From Armigeres subalbatus (lineage: Eukaryota > Arthropoda > Insecta > Diptera > Culicidae): a DNA stretch of 64,000 nucleotides. The notes under the pieces were generated by a model. That model did not search any database, was not told the origin of the DNA, and saw nothing but the letters and a program-made list of their open reading frames with translations. The translations under genes and the position numbers were made by a program. This document shows, piece by piece, positions 33,740 to 48,655 of the stretch (positions within the stretch are counted from its first letter, which is position 1; each line of letters begins with the position of its first letter). The DNA lies in contig NW_026942937.1 in assembly GCF_024139115.2 (NCBI RefSeq), positions 1-64,000 on the forward strand. Reading direction: 5' to 3'.

Positions 33740-36700
33740 TATTCACGTCAAAATTCCTTCAGGATTTTCGTCATTATCTCTTCAGGAATTTCGTCAGAAT
33801 CCCTTCAGGATTCTCGTCAGAATCCCTTCGGAATTCTCGACAGAATCCCTTCAGGATTCTCGACAGAATCCCTTCAGGATTATCGACAGAATTCTTGCAG
33901 GATTCCTGACAGAATCCTTCCAGGATTCCTGACAGAATCCTTCCAGGATTCCAGACAGAATCCTTCCAGGATTCCAGACAGAATCCTTCCAGAATTCTCG
34001 TTAGAATCCCTTCAGAATTCTCGTTAGAATCCCTTCAGAATTCTCGTTAGAATCCCTTCAGGATTCTCGTTAGAATCCCTTCAGGATTCTGGCCAAAATT
34101 CCTTCAGGATTCTGATCAAAATCCCTTCACGATTCTGGTCAAAATCCCTTCACAATTCTGGTCAAAATCCGCTCCGCAGGATTCTCAACAAAACCGACAG
34201 AATCCCTTCAGGATTCTCGTCAGAATCCCTTCAGAATTCTCGTCAGAATCCCTTCAGGATTCTCGACAGAATCCCATCAGGATTCTCGACAGAATCCCTT
34301 TAGGACTCTCGACAGAATCCCTTCAGCATTCTCGACATAATCCCTTCAGGATTCTCGACAGAATCCCTTAAGGATTCTAGACATGATCCCTTAAGGATTC
34401 TCGACAGAATCCCCTCAAGATTCTCGACAGAATCCCTTCAGGATTCTCGACAGAATCCCTTCAGGATTCTCGACAGAATCCCATCAGAATTCTCGTTAGA
34501 ATCCCTTCAAGATTCTCGTCAGAATCCCTTCAGGATTCTGGTCAAAATCCCTTCAGGATTCTGGTCAAAATCCCTTCAGGATTTTCATCAGAATCCCTTC
34601 AGGATTCTCGACAGAATCCCTTCAGGATTCTCGACAGAATCTCTTCAGGATTCTTGTCAGAATCCCTTCGTAATTCTAGACAGAATACCTTCGGAATTCT
34701 CGACAGAATTCTTTCGGAATTCTCGACAGAATCCCTTCAGAACTCTCGACAGAATCCCTTCGGAATTCTCGACAGAATCCCTTCAGGAATCTCGACAGAA
34801 TCACTTAAGACTCTTGATAGAATCCGCTCCGCAGGATTCTTAACAAAACCGACAGAATCCCTTCAGGATTCTCGACAGAATCCCTTCAGGATTCTCGACA
34901 GAATCCCTTCAGGATTCTCGACAGAATCCCTTCGAGATTCTCGACAGAATCCCTTCAGGATTCTCGACAGAATCCCTTCAGGATTCTCGACAGAATCCCT
35001 TCAGGATTCTCGACAGAATCCCTTTAGGACTCTCGACAGAATCCCTTCAGCATTCTCGACATAATCCCTTCAGGATTCTCGACAGAATCCATTCAGAATT
35101 CTCGACATAATCCCTTCAGGATTCTCAACAGAATCCCTTCAGAATTCTCAACAGAATCCCTTCAGGATTCTCGACAGAATCGCTTCAGGATACTCGACAG
35201 AATCCCTTCAGGATTCTCGACAGAATTCCTTCAGGAATCTCGACAGAATCCCTTCAGGATTCTCGACAGAATTCCTTCAGGATTCTCGACAGAATCCTTT
35301 CAGGGTCAGAATCGTCAGAATCCCTTAAAGATTATCGTCAGAATCCCTACAGTATTATCATCAGAATCCCTACAGTATTCTCGTTAGAATTCTTTCAGGG
35401 TTTGCGTCAGAATCTTTTCAGGATTTTCGTCAGAATCCCTTCAGGATTCTCGTCAGAATCCCTTCAGGATTCTCGTCAAAATCCCTTCAGGATTCTCGTC
35501 AAAATCCCTTCAGGATTCTCGTCACAATCCCTTCAGAATTCTCGTCAGAATCGCTTCAGAATTCTCGCCAGAATCTCTTCAGGATTCTCGCCAGAATCAC
35601 TTCAGGATTCTTATCAGAATCCCAAAAGGATTCTCTAAAGAATCCCTGCAGGATTTTCGACAGAATCCCTTCAGGATTCTCGACAGAATCCCTTCAGGAC
35701 TCTCGTCACAATCCCTGCAGGATTCTCGTCAGAATCCCTTCAGGATTCTCGTCAGAATCCCTGCAGGATTCTCGTCAGAATCCCTTCAGGATTCTCATCA
35801 GAATCCCTTCAGGATTCTCATCAGAATCCCTTCAGGATTCTCGTCAGAATACCTTCAGGATTCTCGTCAGAATACCTTCAGGATTCTCGTCAGAATACCT
35901 TCAGGATTCTCGTCAGAATCCCTTCAGGATTCTCGTCAGAATCCCTTCACGATTCTCGTCAGAATCCCTTCACGATTCTCGTCAGAATCCCTTCAGGATT
36001 CTCGTCAGAATCCCTTCAGGATTCTCGTCAGAATCCCTTCAGGATTCTCAACAGAATCCCTTCAGGATTCTCGTCAGAATCCCTTCAGGATTCTCGTCAG
36101 AATCCCTTCAGGATTCTCGTCAGAATCCCTTCAGGATTCTCGTCAGAATCCCTTCAGGATTCTCGTCAGAATCCCTTCAGGATTCTCGTCAGAATCCCTT
36201 CAGGATTCTCGTCAGAATCCCTTCAGGATTCTCGTCAGAATCCCTTCAGGATTCTCGTCAGAATCCCTTCAGGATTCTCGTCAGAATCCCTTCAGGATTC
36301 TCGTCAGAATCCCTTCAGGATTCTCGTCAGAATCCCTTCAGGATTCTCGTCAGAATCCCTTCAGGATTCTCGTCAGAATCCCTTCAGGATTCTCGTCAGA
36401 ATCCCTTCAGGATTCTCGTCAGAATCTTTTCAGGATTCTCGTCAGAATCTTTTCAGGATTCTCGTCAGAATCCCTTCAGGGTTCTCGTCAGAATCCCTTC
36501 AGGATTCTCGTCAGAATTCCTTCAGGTTTCTCGTCAGAATCCTTTCAGGATTTCCATCAAAATCCCTCGAGGATTTTCGTCAGAATCCTTTCAGGATTTT
36601 CGTCCTAATACCTTTAGGATTACCGAAAGAATCCTTTCAGGATTCTCAACAGAATCCCTTCAGGATTCTTGACAAAATCCTTTCAGAATTCTCGTCAGAA

Positions 36701-39652
36701 TCCCTTCAAGATGCTCGTCAGAATCCTTCCAGGATTTTTGACAGAATCCCTTCAGGATTCTCGACAGAATCCTTTGAGGATCCTCGACAGAATCCTTTGA
36801 GGATCCTCGACAGAATCCTTCCAGGATTCTCGACAGAATCCTTCCAGGATTCTCGACAGAATCCCTTCAGGATTCTCGACAGAATCCCTTAAGGATTCTC
36901 GACAGAATCCTTTTAGGATTCTTGACATTCTCGACGGAATCCCTTTAGGATTCTCGACAGAATCCCTTCAGGATTCTCGCTCGACAACATCCTTTCAGGA
37001 TTCTCGACAGAATCCCTTCAGGATTCTCGACAGAATCCCTTCAGGATTCTCGACAGAATCCCTTCAGGATTCTCGACAGAATCCCTTCAGGATTCTCGAC
37101 AGAATCCCTTCAGGATTCTCGACAGAATCCCTTCAGGATTCTCGACAGAATCCTTCAGGATTCTCGACAGAATCCTTCTGGATTCTCGACAGAATCCTCT
37201 CAGGATTCTCGACAGAATCCTTCAGGATTCTCGACAGAATCCTCTCAGGATTCTCGACAGAATCCTTCAGGATTCTCGACAGAATCCCTTCCAGGATTCT
37301 CGACAGAATCCCTTCAGGATTCTCGACAGAATCCTTCAGGATTCTCGACAGAATCCTTCAGGATTCTCGACAGAATCCCTTCAGGATTCTCGACAGAATC
37401 CTTCAGGATTCTCGACAGAATCCTTCAGGATTCTCGACAGAATCCCTTCAGGATTCTCGACAGAATCCCTTCAGGATTCTCGACAGAATCCTTCAGGATT
37501 CTCGACAGAATCCTTCAGGATTCTCGACAGAATCCTTCAGGATGCTCGACAAAAATCCCTTCAGGATGCTCGACAGAATCCCTTGAGGATTCTCGACAGA
37601 ATCCCTTGAGGATTCTCGACAGAATCCCTTCAGGATTCTTGACAGAATCCCTTCAGGATTCTCGACAGAATCCCGTCAGGATTCTCGACAGAATCCTTTG
37701 AGGATCCTCGACAGAATCCTTCCAGGATTCTCGACAAAATCCCTGCAGGATTCTCGATAGAATCCCTGCAGGATTCTCGACAGAATCCCTGCAGGATTCT
37801 CAACAGAATTCCTGCAGGATTCTCGACAGAATTCCTGCAGGATTCTCGACAGAATCCCTGCAGGATTCTCGACAGAATCCCTTCAGGATTCTCGACAGAA
37901 TCCCTTCAGGATTCTCGACAGAATCCCTTCAGGATTCTCGACAGAATCCCTTCAGGATTCTCGACAGAATCCCTTCAGGATTCTCGACAGAATCCCTTCA
38001 GGATTCTCGACAGAATCCCTTCAGGATTCTCGACAGAATCCCTTCAGGATTCTCGACAGAATGATTTCTGGATTCTCGACAGAGTCCCTTCAGGATTCTC
38101 GACAGAATTCCTTCAGGATTCTCGATAAAATCCCTTCAGGACTCTCGACAGAATCCCTTCAGGATTCTCGACAGAATCCCTTCAGGATTTTCGACAGAAT
38201 CCCTTCAGGATTCTCGACAGAATCCATTCAGGATTCTCGACAGAATCCCTCCAAGATTCTGATCAAAATCCCTTAAGGATTCTCGTCAGAATTCCTTCAT
38301 GATTATCATCAGAACCCCTACAGCATTCTCGATAGAATCCCTTCAGGATTCTCGTCAGAATTCCTTCAGGATTCTCGTCAGAATCCTTTTATGATTCTTG
38401 ACAGAATCCTTTCAGGATCCCCAAGCGAATCCCTTCAGGATTCTTGACAGAACCCCATAAGATTTCTCGTTAGAATCCCTTCAGGATGCTGGTTGAAATC
38501 CCTTCAGGATTCTGGTTGAAATCCCTTCTGGATTCTCGACAAAATCCCTTCAGGATTCTCGACAGAATCCTTTCAGGATTCTCGACAGAATCCTTTCAGG
38601 ATTCTCGACAGAATCCTTTCAGGATTCTCGACAGAATCCCTTCAGGATTCTCGACAGAATCCTTTCAGGATTCTCGACAGAATCCCTTCAGGATTCTCGA
38701 CAGAATCCCTTCAGGATTCTCGACAGAATCCCTTCAGGATTCTCGACAGAATCCCTTCAGGATTCTCGACAGAATCTCTTCAGGATTCTCGACAGAATCC
38801 CTTCAGGATTCTCGTCAGAATCCCTTCAGGAATCTCGACAGAATCCCTTCAGGATTCTCGACAGAATCTCTTCAGAATTCTCGACAAAATCCTTCAGGAT
38901 TCTCGACAGAATCCCTTCAGGATTCTCGACAGAATCCCTTCAGGATTCTCGACAGAATCCCTTCAGGATTCTCGACAGAATCCCTTCAGGATTCTCGACA
39001 GAATCCCTTCAGGATTCTCGACAGAATCCCTTCAGGATTCTCGACAGAATCCCTTCAGGATTCTCGACAGAATCCCTTCAGGATTCTCGACAGAATCCCC
39101 TCAGGATTCTCGACAGAATCCTTTCAGGATTCTCGACAGAAGCCCTTCAGGATTCTCGACAGAATCCCCTCAGGATTCTCGACAGAATCCCCTCAGGATT
39201 CTCGACAGAATCCCCTCAGGATTCTCGACAGAATCCCCTCAGGATTCTCGACAGAATCCCCTCAGGATTCTCGACAGAATCCCTTCAGGATTCTCGACAG
39301 AATCCCTTCAGGATTCTCGACAGAATCCCTTCAGGATTCTCGACAGAATCCCTTCAGGATTCTCGACAGAATCCCTTCAGGATTCTCGACAGAATCCCTT
39401 CAGGATTCTCGACAGAATCCCTCCAGGTAGGAATCTTGCCTGAATCCCTCCAGGCAGGATTCTCGCCTGAATCCCTTCAGGTAGGATTCTCGTCAGAATC
39501 CTTTCAGGCAGGATTCTCGTCAGAACTCAAAATCCCTTCAGGCAGGATTCTCGTCAGAATCCCTTCAGGCAGGATTCTCGTTAGAATCCCTTTAGGATTC
39601 TGGTAAAAATCGCTTCAGGATTCTGGTCAAAATTCCTTCAGGATTCTCGTCA
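33740..39652. repeat. satellite array A7, 23-bp period, 5.9 kb
   Basis: Monomer: stem GGATTC, loop TCGACA or TCGTCA, stem GAATCC, spacer CTTCA; roughly 250 copies by length. Loop variants are segregated. TCGACA dominates about 34,260-35,280 and 36,620-39,420, and TCGTCA dominates about 35,320-36,720. Inside these blocks long runs are identical (36,060-36,410; 38,930-39,090), as expected from recent local amplification. 22-bp monomers with CCTTCAGG occur at 37,140-37,530. Monomers lengthened to about 27 bp by an added GGCA or GGTA lie at 39,420-39,590. A duplicated segment carrying GCTCCGCAGGATTCT is at 34,171 and 34,826. The ORFs up to 314 codons are repeat by-products. Confidence 0.97.
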
Positions 39653-42595
39653 GAAATATATGAATATTTTTCCATCTCATCGCGAATAAAAAAAATACAG
39701 CACCTAAGTCGTCACTCGTCAAAAAAAGCATTCCATTTTCACGAATACGACATGACCCTCGATAAAGCTTTTCAAATGCATTCACCTTTAGGCGAACTTT
39801 TGGACAAGTGCCCATTGGATTGCAGAAAATTGTTTGGCAAACAATCATAATAAACTGATAAATGGTTCTTATATAAATAAATACGCCTGAATTTTCTCAA
39901 CATGCTCTCGAGCGGAATTGGCCCTGGGTATTGGAATATAAACATAAAAAAATCAGACCGAATTAATAAGAATCGCGCCTCCATTAATAAGCCACCAAGT
40001 TTCGAATTTCCCAGGCTACGCCTCAACGCTAATTAAAAAATATCAAACCGGGTCCCGATGGCGCTTGATGAAAGAAAAATATAGGAAAAGCCCCTTCCCG
40101 CGCAAGACGAAAAAAAAAACGGCCACAAAAATTACAAACCACACAAACCCCGTTTGCCGGGAAGTTTCTCGGTCGAAACAAAACTTCAATATGTTTACCT
40201 TCTTGCTCGGTTTGATCCCGCGCGCGGTTTAAGAAAACTCCTCGCTTCGGAGGAAATTACCCGACTGTCATTCATCCAGCCCAGCGAGGTGGAGGACGAC
40301 GACGACAACAACGGCAACAGCGGGACGGGATTCTTGTCGGGTTGTCCCCTCGGGCGATTGTCATTTTGGTCCGCTGACAAACTCCGCGCAAGTTTGCAAA
40401 ACTGAAGCAAGGTTGGTAGGTATGCTGGCTGCTGAAGCCCTACGGAAACGCAGTGCACGTGTGCAGTTGACAGTGCAAAAATTGTTGGTTGGATTTTTTA
40501 CTCATAATTGCGAGTTATTCTTGACAATCGGGGCAAATTTTTAAAAAGGTGTATTCACTTCTACTTAACAGTTTTTTTTTTTGAAAATCTGTTAGCACGT
40601 ATGTTCGTAAATTTATTTTGGGTCTTCGAGTATTCAGTTGGAATGCAAGATTTATGCATTCCCAACATAGACCCTTTCCAGTTGTTGCGCTCGAAAAAAC
40701 CAGCCTTGAAGGACAATCTCGACAAAGATATATGCAAAGTATGTGTGTGTGTGTTTGTATGTGCGTATGCTCGAAACAAGTTAAATTTTCAATTACATCT
40801 CCGACTAGCCTGAAGGCTAATTGTGACAGTGACAGGCTGGCGAAGAATGATGTTGGACAGTTTTCGACTTTTTTGTTGGGAAATAATTCATTACGAGTTC
40901 CAATTCCGATAGATGTTTAATTGCGAAAAACAGTTCTGCGAATCCTTCTTTGAAATGATGTTTCATTATACTCCAGGCAAAGGCAAAGAGCAAAAAGTAG
41001 AAATATAAATTTAATTATTGACAACACTTTTCAAGAAGTAATAGATCAAGTAATTAGAAAGACGTCTTTCAAAAGACCCGAGGAATGACTCGGAGGGAGT
41101 TCGTTAAGCATTCAGGGGAAAGCATTTCAATCATCCAGGAGAGATCCTGTTAAGCTTCTCGAAGGAAAGATTTCCTCTCAAGCATCCCTGGTTGTAAATT
41201 TTCAAGCAACCCGAAGAACATTATTTCACGTGTCCCGTGAGATATTTTTTTCAAACGTCTAGCCACGTTACGAAGTGTCCTTCGAGTGTTTCGGATACGG
41301 CCTGAATAAACCTCCCAAGCATCCCGTAGGAACCTGTTTAGACACCCTTAAAAAAGCGTTTCAAATGGGCATCATTCATGAGGAAATGTTCCAAACGTCC
41401 CGCAAACGCCTTTTAAGTGTTAATTTGTTCAATCTGGCGATGTGACGAACATTGAAATTTGTCCTTTGTCAAGGTTATGATCCGAATGGTCAAAATCTAA
41501 TCATCCAATTACAATTCAACCCAGAAAAAAAAACAGTTTCGACCAAACAAATCACCTAACTACTTAACTATCATGAGATCGTTCATCAGTCACCGAACGT
41601 CGAAGCAGAAGTCACAAAATGACATCACCCCCAGAAACCTTCGTGCATTAACATCATTCGTGTCGATTTGTTTACAAACTCTGTTCGCCCCGCCGTCGTC
41701 GTCCAGCCGGAACCGAAACGTGTCCAAGCGGTGTTGGCGATCGGTCACCACCAGGCAGCCACCATTTATCATTGTTTCCCAATTATTTAAAATGTTAATC
41801 ATGATGATCTTTACTCGCAGTATCGACAAGTCATATATTCACCCATATGCGAATCGAGCGAGTGTGTTTACTTGAGCACTATGTGGTGATGCGCTTCCGT
41901 ATGATGATGCCGGTCACGAAGCGGCGCATCACGCCGATCGCCGATCGAAAGTGCGCGGCAACAGGTGCATTATGTTCGCATCAGCTGCAACCAAAAATTA
42001 GTCACTGACTGATACTGCACGCGTGGTAATGTCGCGGTTGACGTCATTCGACGAATTTTTAGAGATGTGATAGAACCGAAAGTCAACGAATTAAGTAAAG
42101 GATGATGTGAAACTACATTAATTAAGCCCCTTAAATCTACCCCCGATTAGATGCAGCAAATTAGTTATTGGGCGGTCGAGTCGACTGATTCTCAATCGGA
42201 TAGACACAAATTTAGCATAATTTGATTACTGGGAGCAGCGTGGTCGCAGGAAAGACTTCTGGTTGAGTTCCCACCCCCAGCATTCCGACATTCCTGCTCC
42301 GATTCCGGGGGAGTTGATTTGATTGGAGAGCCAGCAGATGGCAGGAGTCCAGCAGTGGGTGTCATGGGCAGATGGAAAGTTGAGCTGCGGTCGTTAGCAT
42401 TTTTAATTGGTTTTTAAACCCGTTGGTCCCAGATGCGGAACAATAGAATTTTCTGAGCCACATGCTGATTGGAATTATTAAATCAAAGTAAGGAAAACCG
42501 AAATTTTGAATTTTTGAGTTGAAATTGAGAAAATAATTTATATGATGTGGAAAGAACTTTCTTGAAGATAATCGAGTTGGAAGCGCAAACATCTT
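39653..42595. other. unique sequence between A7 and A8
   Basis: Ordinary-complexity sequence with no recognised gene. It contains a GC-rich patch at 40,140-40,460 and a short TG-rich run at 40,742-40,765. At 41,060-41,420, loosely repeated TTTCAAGC, CATCCCG and GAGGAA motifs look like a decayed tandem repeat with a period near 30-36 bp. 41,660-42,040 is again more GC-rich. Frames of about 100 codons (40,508-40,813; 41,573-41,875) lack domains. Confidence 0.4.
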
Positions 42596-45500
42596 GAAAA
42601 AAGCAGAAAGAGTAATGGAAAGGATTCTACTCGAATCCAGGACAGGAATCTAAGCAAATCCTGGACAATATTGTTCTCGAATCTTGGACAGGAATTTAAT
42701 TGAATCCTGACCAGGATTCTACTACGAACCATGGACCAGATTCTTCTCGAATAATGGACAGGAATCTTCTTGAATAATGGAAAGGTTTCTGGACAGCATT
42801 CTACTTGAATCCTGAATAGGATTCTATATGAATCATGAATATGATTCTACTCCAATCATGAACAGAATTCTACTCGAATCATGAACATGATTCTACTCGA
42901 ATCATGAAAAGGATTCTACTCAAATCCTGAATAGGATTGTATTCGAATTCTGAATAGGATTGTACTCGAATCCTGGAAAGGATTCTACTCGAATCCTGGA
43001 GAAGATTCTACTCGGATCCTGGAAAGGATTCTACTCGAATCCTGAAAAGGATTCTACTCGAATCCTGAAAAGGATTCTACTGGAATCTTGGAAAACATTT
43101 GACTCAAATCCTTAAAAGGATTTTACTTGAATCCTGTAATGGATTAAATTCGAATCCTGGAAAGGATTCTGCTCAAAACCAGGAAAGGATTCTGCCCGAA
43201 TCCTGGAAAGGATTCAGCTCGAATCCTGGAAAGGACTCTGCTCAAATCCTGGAAAAGATTCTGCTCGAATCCTTGAAAGGATTCTGTTCGAATCCTGGAA
43301 AGGATTCTGTTCGAATCCTGGAAAGGATTCTGCTCGAATCCTAGAAAGGATTCTGCTCGAATCCTCGAAAGGATTCTGCTCGAATCCTGAAAAGCATTCT
43401 GCTTGAACCCTGAAAGGATTCTTCTCGAATCCTGGAAAAATTCTACTCGAGTCCTGAACTGGACTGGATTTTACTCGAATCATGGAAAGGTTTTAACTCG
43501 ATTCTTGGAAAAATATTCAACTCGAATCCTGGAAAGGATTTCACTCGATTCCTGAAAAGGATTTTACTCGAATCATGGCTCGAATCCTGAACAGGATTCT
43601 ACTCGAATCCTAAACAGGACTCTACTCGAATCCTAGACAAGATTCTACTCGAATCCTAAACAGGATTCTACTCGAATCCTGAACCGGATTCAACTCGAAT
43701 CCTGAACCGGATTCTACTCGAATCCTGAACGGGATTCTACTCGAATCCTAAGACGGATTCTACTCGAATCCTGGACCGGATTCTACTCGAATCCTGGACT
43801 GGATTCTACTCGAATCCTGAATAGAATTCTACTCGAATCCTGAATAGGATTCTACTCGAATCCTGAGCAGGGTTCTACTCGAATCCTGAAAAGGATCCTA
43901 CTCGAATACTGAACAGAATTTCACTCGAAAGGATTATATTCGAATCCTTGAAAGGATTCTATTCGAATCCTGGGAAGGATTCTACTCGAATCCTGGAAAG
44001 AATTCTATTGGATTCCTGGGAAGGATTCTACTCGAATCCTGGGAAGGATTCTACTCGAATCCTGGGAAGGATTCTACTCTAATACTGGGAAGGATTCTAC
44101 TCGAATCCTGGAAAGGATTCCACTCGAATCCTGGGAAGGATTCTACTCGAATCCTGGGAAGGATTCTACTCGAATCTTGCAAAGGATTCTACTCGAATTC
44201 TGGAAAGGATGCTAATCCAGTCCTGGAAAGGAAGCTGGAAAAGATTCTACCCGAATCCTGGAAAGACTTCTTGGAAAGGATGCTACTCGAATCCTGGAAA
44301 GAATTCTACTCGAATACTGAACAGAATTTCACTCGAAAGGATTCTACTCGAATCGTGGAAAGAATTCTATTGGATTCCTGGGAAGGATTCTACTCGAAAC
44401 CTGGGAAAGATTCTTTTCGAATCCTGGGAAGGATTCTACTCGAATCCTGGGAAGGATTCTACTCGAATCCTGGACAGGATTCTACTCGAATACTCGGAAG
44501 GATTCTACTCGAATCTTGGAAAGGATTCTATTCGAATCCTGGAAAGGATTCTACTCGGATCCTGGAAAGGATTCTGCTCGAATCCTAGAAAAGATTGTGC
44601 TCGAATCCTGGTAAGGATTCTACTCGAATCCTGGAAAGGAGTTACACGAATCCTGGAAAGGATGCTGCTCGAATCCTTGAAAGGATTCTACTTGAATCCT
44701 GGAAAGGATGCTGCTCGAATTCTTGAAACGATGCTACTCAAATCCTTGAAAGGATTCTATTCGAATCCTGGAAAGGATTCTATTCGAATCCTGGAGCGGA
44801 ATCTATTCGAATCCTAGCAAGGATTCTATTCGAATCCTGGAAAGGATTCTACTCGAATCCTAGAAAGGATTCTTCTCGAATCCTGGAAAGGATTATACTC
44901 GAATCCAGCAAAGGATTCTACTCGAATCCTGGAAAGGTTTCTTCTCGAATCCTGGAAAGGTTTCTATTCGAATCCTGGAAAGGATTCTACTCGAATCCTG
45001 GAAAGGATTCTACTCGAATCCTGGAAAGGATTCAACTCGAATACTGGAAAGGATTCTACTCAAATCCTGGAAAGGATTCTATTCGAATCCTGGAAAGGAT
45101 TCTACTCGAATCCTGGAAAGGATTCTACTCGAATCCTGGAAAGTATTCTACTCGAATCCTTGAAAGGATTCTACTCGAATCCTGGAAAAGATTCTACTCG
45201 AATCCTGGAAAGGATTCTACTCGAATCCTGGAAAGGATTCTACTCGAATCCTGGAAAGGATTCTACTCGAATCCCGGAAAGGGATTCTATTCGAATCCTG
45301 GAAAGGATTCTACTCGAATCATGGAAAGGATTCTACTCGAATCCTGGAAATGAGTCTACTCCAATCCTGGAAAGGATTCTACTCGAATCCTGGAAAAAAT
45401 TCTACTCGAATCCTGGAAAGGATTCTACTCGAATCCTGGAAATGATTCTACTCGAATCCTGGAAAGGATTCTACTCGAATCCTGGAAAGGATTCTACTCG

Positions 45501-48500
45501 AACTCTGGAAAGGATTCTACTCGAATCCTGGAAAGGATTCTACTCGAACCCTGGAAAGGATTCTACTCGAATCCTGGATAGGATTCTACTCGAATCCTGA
45601 AAAGGATTCTATTCGAATCCTGAAAATGATTCTACTCAAATCCTGGAAAGAATTGTACTCGAATCCAGGAAAGGATTGTACTCGAATCCAGGAAAGGATT
45701 GTACACGAATCCTGGAATGGATTCTACTCGAAACCTGGAAAGCAATCTACTCAAATCCTGGAAAAAATAACTCGAATCAAGGAAAAGATTCTACTCGAGT
45801 CCTGGAAAGGATTCCAATCGAGTCCTGGAAAGGATTCTACTCGAATCCTGCAAAGGATTCAACTTGACTCCTGGAATGAATTCTACTCGAATCCTTGAAA
45901 AAATTCTACTCGAATCATGGAAAGGATTCTAGTCGAATCCTAAGAAGAATTCTAGTCGAATCCTTAGAAGGATTCTAGTCGAGTCTTAAGAAGGATTCTA
46001 GTCGAATCCTTAAAAGGATTCTACTCGAATCCTTAAAAGGATTCTACTCGAATCCTTAAAAGGATTCTACTCGAATCCTTAAAAGGATTCTACTCGAATC
46101 CTGAAAAAGATTCTATTCGAATCCTGAAAATGATTCTACTCGAATCCTGGAAAGAATTGTACTCGAATCCTGGAATGCATTCTACTCGAATCCTGGAAAG
46201 CATTCTACTCAAATCCTGGAAAAAACTACTCGATTCGTGAAAAAGATTCTACTCGAATCCTGGAAAGAATTCTACTCGAATCCTGGAAAGGATTCTACTC
46301 GAATAATGGAAAGGATTCTACTCGAACCCTGGAAAGGATTCTACTCGAAGCCTCAAAAGGATTCTACTCGAATCCTTAAAAAAATTCTACTCGAATCCTT
46401 AAAAGGATTCTACTCGAATCCTTAAAAGGATTCTACTCGAATCCTTAAAAGGATTCTACTCGAATCCTTAAAAGGATTCTACTCGAATCCTTAAAAGGAT
46501 TCTACTCGAATCCTGAAAATAGTTCTACTCGAATCCTGGAAAGAATTGTACTCGAATCCTGGAAAGGATTGTACTCGAATCCTGGAATGGATTCTACTCG
46601 AATCCTGGAAAGCATTCTACTCAAATCCTGGAAAAAACTACTCGAATCGTGGAAAAGATTCTACTCGAATCCTGGAAAGGATTCCAATCGAGTCCTGGAA
46701 TGGATTCTACTCGAATCCTGTAAAATTCTACTCGAATCCTGGAAAGGATTCTATTCGAATCCTGGAAAGGATTCTATTCGAATCCTGGAAAGGATTCTAT
46801 TCGAATCCTGGAAAGGATTCTATTCGAATCCTGGAAACGATTCTATTCGAATCCTGGAAAGGACTCTATTCGAATCCTGGAAAGAATTCCACTCGAATAT
46901 TGGAAAGGATTCTACTCGAATCCTGAAAAGGATTATATTCGAATCCTGGAAAGGATTCTATTCGAATCCTTGAAAGGATGCAACTCGAGTCCTGAAAAGG
47001 ATGCAACTCGAATCCTGGAAAGGATGCAATTCCAATGCTGGAAAGGATTCTACTCTAATCCCGGAAAGGATTCTACTCGAATCCCGGAAACGATTCTACT
47101 CGAATCCCGGAAAGGATTCTACTCGAATCCTGGAAAGGATTCTACTCGAATCCTGGAAAGGATTCTACTCGAATCCTGAAAAGGATTATATTCGAATCCT
47201 GGAAAGGATTCTATTCGAATCCTTGATAGGATGCAACTCGAATCCTGGAAAGGATGCAACTCGAATCCTGGTTCTACTAGAATCCTTAAAAGGATTCTAC
47301 TCGAATCCAGAAAATGATTCTACTCGAATCCTGGAAAGAATTGTACTCGAATCCTGGAAAGGATTATACTCGAATCCTGGAATGGATTCTACTAGAATCC
47401 TGGAAAGCTTTCTACTCAAATCCTGGAAAAAACTACTCGAATCGTGGAAAAGATTCTACTCGAATCCTGGAAAAGATTCTACTCGATTCCTGGAAAGGAT
47501 TCCAATCGAGTCCTGGAAAGGATTCTACTCGAATCCTGCAAAGGATTCTACTTGACTCCTGAAATGGATTCTACTCGAATCCTGGAAAAAAATTCTACTC
47601 GAATCCTGGAAAGGATTCTATTCGAGTCCTGGAAAGGATTCTATTCGAATCCTGGAAAGGATTCTATTCGAATCCTGGAAAGGACTCTATTCGAATCCTG
47701 GAAAGAATTCCACTCGAATCTTGGAAAGGATTCTACTCGAATCCTGGAAAGCATGCAACTCGAATCCTGGAAAGGATTCAACTCGAATCCCGGAAAGGAT
47801 TCTACTCGAATCCTGGAAAGGATTCTACTCGAGTCTTGGAAAAGATTCTACTCGAATCCTGGAAAGGATTCTATTCGAATCCTGGAAAGGATTCTATTTG
47901 AATGCTTGAAAGGATGCAACTCGAATCCTGGAAAGGATGCAACTCGAATCCTGGAAAGGATGCAATTCCAATGCTGGAAAGGATTCAACTCGAATCCCGG
48001 AAAGGATTCTACTCGAATCCTGGAAATGATTCTACTCGAATCCTGGAAAGCATTCTACTCAAATCCTGGAAAAAACTACTCGAATCGTGGAAAAGATTCT
48101 ACTCGAATCCTGGAAAAGATTCTACTCGAATCCTGGAAAAAATTCCAATCGAGTCCTGGAAAGGATTCTACTCGAATCCTGGAAAGGATTCCAATCGAGT
48201 CCTGGAAAGGATTCTACTCCAATCCTGCCAAGGATTCTACTTGACTCCTGGAATGGATTGAAAGAAATTCTACTCGAATCCTGGAAAGGATTCTACTCGA
48301 ATCCTGGAAAGGATTATACTCGAATCCTGTAAAAAATTCTACTCGAATCCTGGAAAGGATTCTACTCGAATCCTGGAAAGGATTATACTCGAATCCTGTA
48401 AAAAATTCCACTCGAATCTTGGAAAGGATTCTACTCGAATCCTGGAAAGGATTCTATTCGAATTCTAGAAAGGATGCAACTCGAATCCTGGAAAGGATTC

Positions 48501-48655
48501 AACTCGAATCCAGGAAAAAATTCTACTCGAATCCTGGAAAGGATTCTACTCGAATCTTGGAAAGGATTCTACTCGAATCCTGGAAAGGATTCTACTCGAA
48601 TCCTGGAAAGGATTCTACTCGAATCCTGGAATAGATTCTACTCGAATCCTGGAAA

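Noticed and set aside
33740..39652. CRISPR-like regular short repeats
   Set aside because: Monomers are contiguous with no unique spacers, no leader and no cas genes, and the context is clearly an animal genome.
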